This document shows, piece after piece, positions 60,371-64,000 of a stretch of 64,000 bases of DNA. Made by a program: the position numbers and the translations under genes. Within the stretch, counting starts at the first letter, position 1, and every line of letters starts with the position of its first letter. The notes below the pieces were generated by a model. The model was not told the DNA's origin. It ran no database searches and saw nothing but the letters and a program-made list of their open reading frames with translations. The stretch is from contig OY761536.1 of NCBI GenBank assembly GCA_963664605.1, forward strand, positions 186,001-250,000. The letters run 5' to 3'. The stretch comes from JAHOYW01 sp963664605 (GTDB taxonomy: Bacteria > Verrucomicrobiota > Lentisphaeria > Victivallales > Victivallaceae).

Positions 60371-61585
60371 ATGTCAGAATTAGCTCTATTCGGAGGCTCT
60401 CCGGTATCAGAAAAAATTTGTCCGCCGCCCTGGCCGCCAGTATCAGAAAAAACCGCTGATAAAATGCGGGAACTTTACTTGAGCCGCGCATGGTCCTTCA
60501 ACAGCCAGTCAGAACAGGATTTTGAAGCAGCTTTCGCAAAATATCATGGCGCTAAACACGGTATTTTCATGGTTAACGGCACAGTAACGCTGGAATGTGC
60601 CCTGCTTGCCGGTGGCATTGGCAAAGGCGATGAAGTTATAGTCCCGGCCCTGACCTGGATCGCTACCGCGATGGCGGTTCATTATGTAGGCGCGACTCCG
60701 GTTTTTGTTGATATTGAGCCGACAACACTATGTCTTGACCCGAAAAAAACGGAAGCCGCTATTACGCCTAAAACTAAAGCAATTATTCCGGTACATCTCT
60801 ATGGTTCAATGGCGGATATTGGCAAATTCAAAACTATTGCAGATAAACATAATTTATTTCTTATAGAAGACTGTGCCCATATGCAGGGCGGTAAATGGAA
60901 CGGCCGCGGTGTCGGCAGCTGGGGCGATGTCGGTTCTTTCAGTTTTCAGCAATCCAAAACGCTTTCCTGTGGCGAAGGCGGAATATGCCTGACTAATAAT
61001 GACGATCTGGCAATACGCCTTTATCGCGCCAAGCATATCGGTTATGCCGGAAATGCAGCACAAGGCGCCGCCAGTGACGGGCCGCCTCCCGGACTTACCT
61101 GCCATAATTATCGCGGAACTGCCTTTGGAGCGACTATACTGAAGGATCAACTGAAAGGCTTGCCTGATCTGATTGAACGCTACAATAGGACCGCTGCTAT
61201 AATCACGGAAAAAATTGCCGATATTCCAGAAATCAGAGTCCAGTCAAAAGGCCGCCTGGCATCTCCCCAGGGATATTATACCCTTGCTGTTATTTTTGAT
61301 GGAAACGGAATAAAAGATGTCCCTCTGGAACGCATTATTGAAGCTTGCGCGGCTGAAGGGTTGCAGATGGGAAAAACTTACGGCCCCGTATATAAGCATT
61401 TGTTATTCAATATGGCGGATAATGAGTACCGGATTGACGGAGGCTCATGTCCGGTAGCGGAAATCATCGGCTGGGCAAGGACAGCTATGCTGGGACATCC
61501 ATATTTGGGATGCAACGATGAAACTGCCGCTAGAATGGGAGATATTATCGCTAAAGTTATAAAGAACTACAAAGAACTTTTATAA
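60371..61585 (+). CDS. DegT/DnrJ/EryC1/StrS family PLP aminotransferase
   Basis: A 404-aa PLP enzyme of the sugar aminotransferase family, which aminates keto-sugars or cyclitols. The PLP lysine is in FSFQQSKTLSCGEGG (about residue 200), the cofactor Asp in LIEDCAHMQGG, and WIATAMAVHYVGATPVFVDIEP is typical. The start LALFGGSPVSE resembles members that act on scyllo-inosose. It is divergent from the AraC gene and has the same activator sites as the ceramidase-like operon, so the three enzymes probably belong to one pathway. In a breakdown pathway it could run in reverse, taking nitrogen off an amino sugar, which is inference. Confidence 0.92.
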   Translation: MSELALFGGSPVSEKICPPPWPPVSEKTADKMRELYLSRAWSFNSQSEQDFEAAFAKYHGAKHGIFMVNGTVTLECALLAGGIGKGDEVIVPALTWIATAMAVHYVGATPVFVDIEPTTLCLDPKKTEAAITPKTKAIIPVHLYGSMADIGKFKTIADKHNLFLIEDCAHMQGGKWNGRGVGSWGDVGSFSFQQSKTLSCGEGGICLTNNDDLAIRLYRAKHIGYAGNAAQGAASDGPPPGLTCHNYRGTAFGATILKDQLKGLPDLIERYNRTAAIITEKIADIPEIRVQSKGRLASPQGYYTLAVIFDGNGIKDVPLERIIEACAAEGLQMGKTYGPVYKHLLFNMADNEYRIDGGSCPVAEIIGWARTAMLGHPYLGCNDETAARMGDIIAKVIKNYKELL

Positions 61586-61594
61586 CTTCAATAA

Positions 61595-61645
61595 ATTGGT
61601 GCTTCGGCGGTTTATAACGCAATCCGAAACCGTTGAAGCGCCAAT
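61595..61645. other. Long intergenic hairpin after the DegT gene
   Basis: A 19-base arm (61595-61613) pairs fully with 61627-61645 as RNA, with 16 Watson-Crick and 3 G-U pairs and a 13-base loop. The plus strand gains G-U wobbles where the minus strand would have A-C mismatches, so the fold favours the plus-strand transcript. No U-tract follows. It may be a processing or stability element at the mRNA end, or a scattered repeat. The rest of the 61586-61767 gap shows nothing else I can name. Confidence 0.6.
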
Positions 61646-61767
61646 AAATCCTGCTGCTAAACCGGCATATCAGGCTTTATTTTATAAATAAATTTTATTG
61701 ATTTTCCAAATATCAATGCTAATTTGATGCTACTGTAGAAACCAATAGCTGTTAAGGAGTAATCATT

Positions 61768-62412
61768 ATGAAAAAGATTTTGTTTGTACTGAGCCTCGCA
61801 ATTGTCTGTTCCACCGCATCATTCGGACAAAAACTTAAACCTATCAAGCTTTTAAAACCGCAGACTGACGGCGGAAAACCTTTGATGCAGGCTTTAAAAG
61901 CCAGAAAAAGCTACCGTGTTTTCAGCGACAAAAAACTGCCGCCCCAGATATTGTCTAATTTATTATGGGCGGCATTTGGTGTAAACCGTCCAGGAAAAAC
62001 CGGCAAACGCACAGCGCCATCTGCATGCAACTGGCAGGAAATTGATATCTATGCGGCATTTGCTGAAGGCCTGTTCCTCTATGATGCCAAAGAACACATT
62101 CTAAAACCGGTTTTAGCGAAAGATGTCAGGGCCGCAGCCGGACGCCAGAAATTCACTCAACAGGCGCCATTAAACCTGATTTTTGTCGCAAATCTGTCAA
62201 AAATGGGCAGGGCTAACCAAAAAACCAAAGATTTTTATTCTGCAACCGACACCGGATTTATAAGTCAGAATGTTTATCTTTTTTGCGCTTCGGAAGGCCT
62301 GGCAACTGTTGTGCTCGGCTTTGTCGACAAAGCTCTTTTGAGCAAGGAAATGAATTTAAGAGCTGATCAGAAGATAATTTTAAGTCAGCCAGTCGGCTAC
62401 CCCGGAAAATAA
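61768..62412 (+). CDS. Secreted nitroreductase-family protein
   Basis: A 214-aa protein of the nitroreductase (SagB/ThcOx-like) fold, which uses FMN. The signal peptide MKKILFVLSLAIVCSTASFG is unusual for a flavin enzyme. The body has LMQALKARKSYRVFSDKKLPPQ, the common family start; LLWAAFGVNRPGKTGKRTAPSACN, matching the FMN-site pattern R.APSA.N; and a late GLATVVLGFVD. Periplasmic flavoproteins need FMN outside, so export by Sec is a point to check. GGAG lies before the ATG. It stands alone. Confidence 0.85.
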   Translation: MKKILFVLSLAIVCSTASFGQKLKPIKLLKPQTDGGKPLMQALKARKSYRVFSDKKLPPQILSNLLWAAFGVNRPGKTGKRTAPSACNWQEIDIYAAFAEGLFLYDAKEHILKPVLAKDVRAAAGRQKFTQQAPLNLIFVANLSKMGRANQKTKDFYSATDTGFISQNVYLFCASEGLATVVLGFVDKALLSKEMNLRADQKIILSQPVGYPGK

Positions 62413-62572
62413 TTTAAAATTCTTTATAAATTAGTGATAGACAGGCACAAAAAAACTTTTTTCCCAATTTTTGTTGCTTTTTGCTGCTCTATGGAGTACA
62501 TTAAGGGAGTAAAATTCTTTTTTGGGCAGAAAACTGCGGATAGAATTAATAAATCAAAGCAAGAGGTACGCT

Positions 62573-62776
62573 ATGAGTACAGGTACAGTAAAGTGGTTTA
62601 ATTCAGACAAAGGTTATGGATTTATCACTCCCGACGAAGGTGACAAAGATTTGTTTGTGCATCATTCAGAAATCAAGGTTTCCGGATATGCAACACTTGA
62701 TGAAGGTCAGAAAGTTGAATACGAAGTTGGCGAAGGACAAAAAGGTCCATGCGCTAAAAACGTTATTCCTCAATAA
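62573..62776 (+). CDS. Cold-shock domain protein
   Basis: A 67-aa single-stranded nucleic-acid-binding protein of the CspA type. RNP1 is KGYGFITPD and RNP2 is LFVHHSEI, and TGTVKWFNSDKG is the normal start. I take ATG 62573 (AGAGGT upstream), the standard CSP start; an in-frame ATG at 62522 would add 17 odd residues. The leader has T-rich stretches as is common for cold-shock genes, and a strong terminator follows. It likely melts RNA structure; true cold induction is not shown by sequence. Confidence 0.95.
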   Translation: MSTGTVKWFNSDKGYGFITPDEGDKDLFVHHSEIKVSGYATLDEGQKVEYEVGEGQKGPCAKNVIPQ

Positions 62777-62813
62777 ATTATATATTACTCATCAGAGTAA
62801 AATAATAGTTTTG

Positions 62814-62848
62814 AAAAGAGCAGGCTTTAATGCCTGTTCTTTTTTTTG
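62814..62848 (+). terminator. Strong rho-independent terminator of the cold-shock gene
   Basis: AAAAGAGCAGGC (62814-62825) pairs with GCCTGTTCTTTT (62832-62843), with a 6-base loop and a run of eight Ts at the end of the stem. Confidence 0.9.
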
Positions 62849-62940
62849 TTTTATTTTTTGCTTTTTTCATCCCTTAAGTTATTTTAATCCTAAAATATAA
62901 AGTTGCTTATATTAATTCTTAATTTGATGGAGAGATAATC

Positions 62941-63933
62941 ATGTTATGTGAAAAATGCGGCAGCCAGATTTCTGAAGATAAAACCCATTGCGTCAAATGT
63001 GAAAAATCTCTTGAGGCAAGGAACAGATGTTCATCTTTCGATGGAACGAGTGAAAAACAGTTCTATACACATTCAGGTAAAATTGCACCCCAACTGGTTC
63101 TCGGAGTGCCGATTCTTCTAATTGTATTTACTTTGCTGGCATTCACTTATGCATACACTGTGGTATATATACCGATTATCGGGTATCTAAGTTTTCTTCT
63201 GACTATAGGTTTCGCGCTTGGCGTCGGTTTTTCAACAGCCGTAGTCCTGCAGTTCTTTAAGACTCGTAACTCTATATTTGCGTTTTGTTTCGGAATGGGA
63301 GCAGGTATTATTGCACTATATGCGGCATGGGTCACTTTTGAATATGTATTCCTGAACAAAGTTTCCGATGAAAATATTGAACTGTTTCGTATAGCCAATC
63401 CCCGGGTTACCTGGGACATAGCCTGTTTCATTGCGGAAAAAGGATGGTATTCTATCCGGAGCTTTACTCCAAAAGGCGTGGTCTTGTGGGCTTTCTGGGG
63501 CATAGAAGCCTGTATTATAATCGGAGCTCCGGCTTATATGGCACATTCCTTTATTAAAGATTCAGTATTTTGCGAATCCTGCAAAGGCTGGGCGGATGAT
63601 CACAAAAACAAACTTATCTTTGAATATCTCAGCGAAAGTGAACTGAAGCAGAAACTGACCGTTCAAGACATGAGTTTTCTGGATAGTATCCTGAAAGTAA
63701 AACGCACCGCTGAATCTTTCTATCGTATAGACTGCAGCGCCTGCTGCACCTGTGACAACCTTTATACCTTGTCGCTTCTGAGGGTAACAAGAACCTGGGA
63801 TAAAGAAGGCAAGGAAACTGATAAAGAAAAATATATACTCAAAAACCTGTTCATCTGCAAAGCAACTTTCGATAGACTGAACAACGCAAAGCCGAATGTT
63901 TCCGGGGCAACTGACAACGCCGGTGAAAGTTAA
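62941..63933 (+). CDS. Zinc-ribbon membrane protein
   Basis: A 330-aa protein I cannot name. The N-terminus is a zinc ribbon (CEKCG at residues 3-7 and CVKCE at 17-21). Four hydrophobic stretches follow at about 55-75, 80-100, 107-127 and 180-200. The C-terminal part has two more cysteine pairs (CESCKGW near 211 and CSACCTC near 260), so a second metal site is likely on the cytosolic side. GAGA lies before the ATG. It stands alone at the window end; the last 67 bases after it show no feature. Confidence 0.7.
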   Translation: MLCEKCGSQISEDKTHCVKCEKSLEARNRCSSFDGTSEKQFYTHSGKIAPQLVLGVPILLIVFTLLAFTYAYTVVYIPIIGYLSFLLTIGFALGVGFSTAVVLQFFKTRNSIFAFCFGMGAGIIALYAAWVTFEYVFLNKVSDENIELFRIANPRVTWDIACFIAEKGWYSIRSFTPKGVVLWAFWGIEACIIIGAPAYMAHSFIKDSVFCESCKGWADDHKNKLIFEYLSESELKQKLTVQDMSFLDSILKVKRTAESFYRIDCSACCTCDNLYTLSLLRVTRTWDKEGKETDKEKYILKNLFICKATFDRLNNAKPNVSGATDNAGES

Positions 63934-64000
63934 GAATCACCCAAAAGATAAAAACAAACAGCCCTAAATTACAGGTGACTGTTCTCCAACAAATAAAATA

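Noticed and set aside
1..64000. tRNA, rRNA or transposase genes.
   Set aside because: No cloverleaf, rRNA stretch or transposase motif was seen in any gap or frame on reading; a covariance-model search would be the proper test for tRNAs.

Overview
The window is a chromosomal segment of about 45% GC from a diderm, LPS-making bacterium. It carries waaA, a Kdo-kinase-like protein, two ArnT-like glycosyltransferases, an RND pump and several lipoproteins. The mix points to the PVC superphylum, most likely Lentisphaerota: Bat-type vWA/TPR proteins, two ceramidase-like hydrolases each with its own sugar-type regulator, a GntR-LacI hybrid regulator, a PqqD/M50/HlyD module and an AURKAIP1/COX24-like micro-protein. 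This placement is inference from gene content. I saw no rRNA, tRNA, CRISPR, insertion sequence or prophage, and no stretch over 300 bases without a gene.

Layout. 1-6.2 kb: the 3' part of a sigma-54 activator gene, then glmS-waaA-thiC (amino sugar, Kdo transfer, thiamine pyrimidine). 6.2-13.2 kb: an unrecognised 589-aa gene, a secreted TPR protein, a Sel1-repeat lipoprotein, a small orphan and a self-inhibited Fic protein with a likely autoregulatory operator. 13.4-19 kb: a condensed Bat locus in which BatB+BatC and BatD+BatE are fused, plus a small secreted protein. 19-22.7 kb: a GntR-LacI regulator with a perfect palindromic operator, a ceramidase-like hydrolase and a Gfo/Idh/MocA oxidoreductase. 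22.8-26.2 kb: HU, then hisS-adk-map-infA. 26.2-31.7 kb (minus strand): comM-like ATPase, PmtA-like methyltransferase and two tandem ArnT-like transferases. 31.9-42.7 kb: MATE exporter, the 29-aa basic protein, TPR protein, AEC transporter, prmA, guaA, a lipoprotein, a DUF4019 protein, rsmD, an LPS-kinase-like protein and a solitary mraY.

42.8-48 kb holds the most system-like unit: a short HlyD adaptor, a GAF-like/HlyD membrane protein, a PqqD-like/M50 protease/HlyD fusion and a CBM9-like lipoprotein, with a good promoter in front. 48.1-50.2 kb is an oxygen-defence operon: a small two-helix membrane protein (DUF6868-like), a bacteriohemerythrin lacking one iron-ligand histidine, a nickel superoxide dismutase with its own export signal, a SpoIIAA-like protein and a YaiI/YqxD protein. 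51.4-56.3 kb (minus) is CoA-binding protein, ArsR repressor, RND permease and adaptor, tightly overlapped.

56.5-61.6 kb is a small catabolic regulon: an AraC regulator flanked by a ceramidase-like/PHP hydrolase operon on one side and a DegT aminotransferase on the other. Both target promoters carry the same pair of direct repeats 20 bp apart, ending 2 bp before the -35 box. The window closes with a secreted nitroreductase, a cold-shock protein with a strong terminator, and a zinc-ribbon membrane protein.
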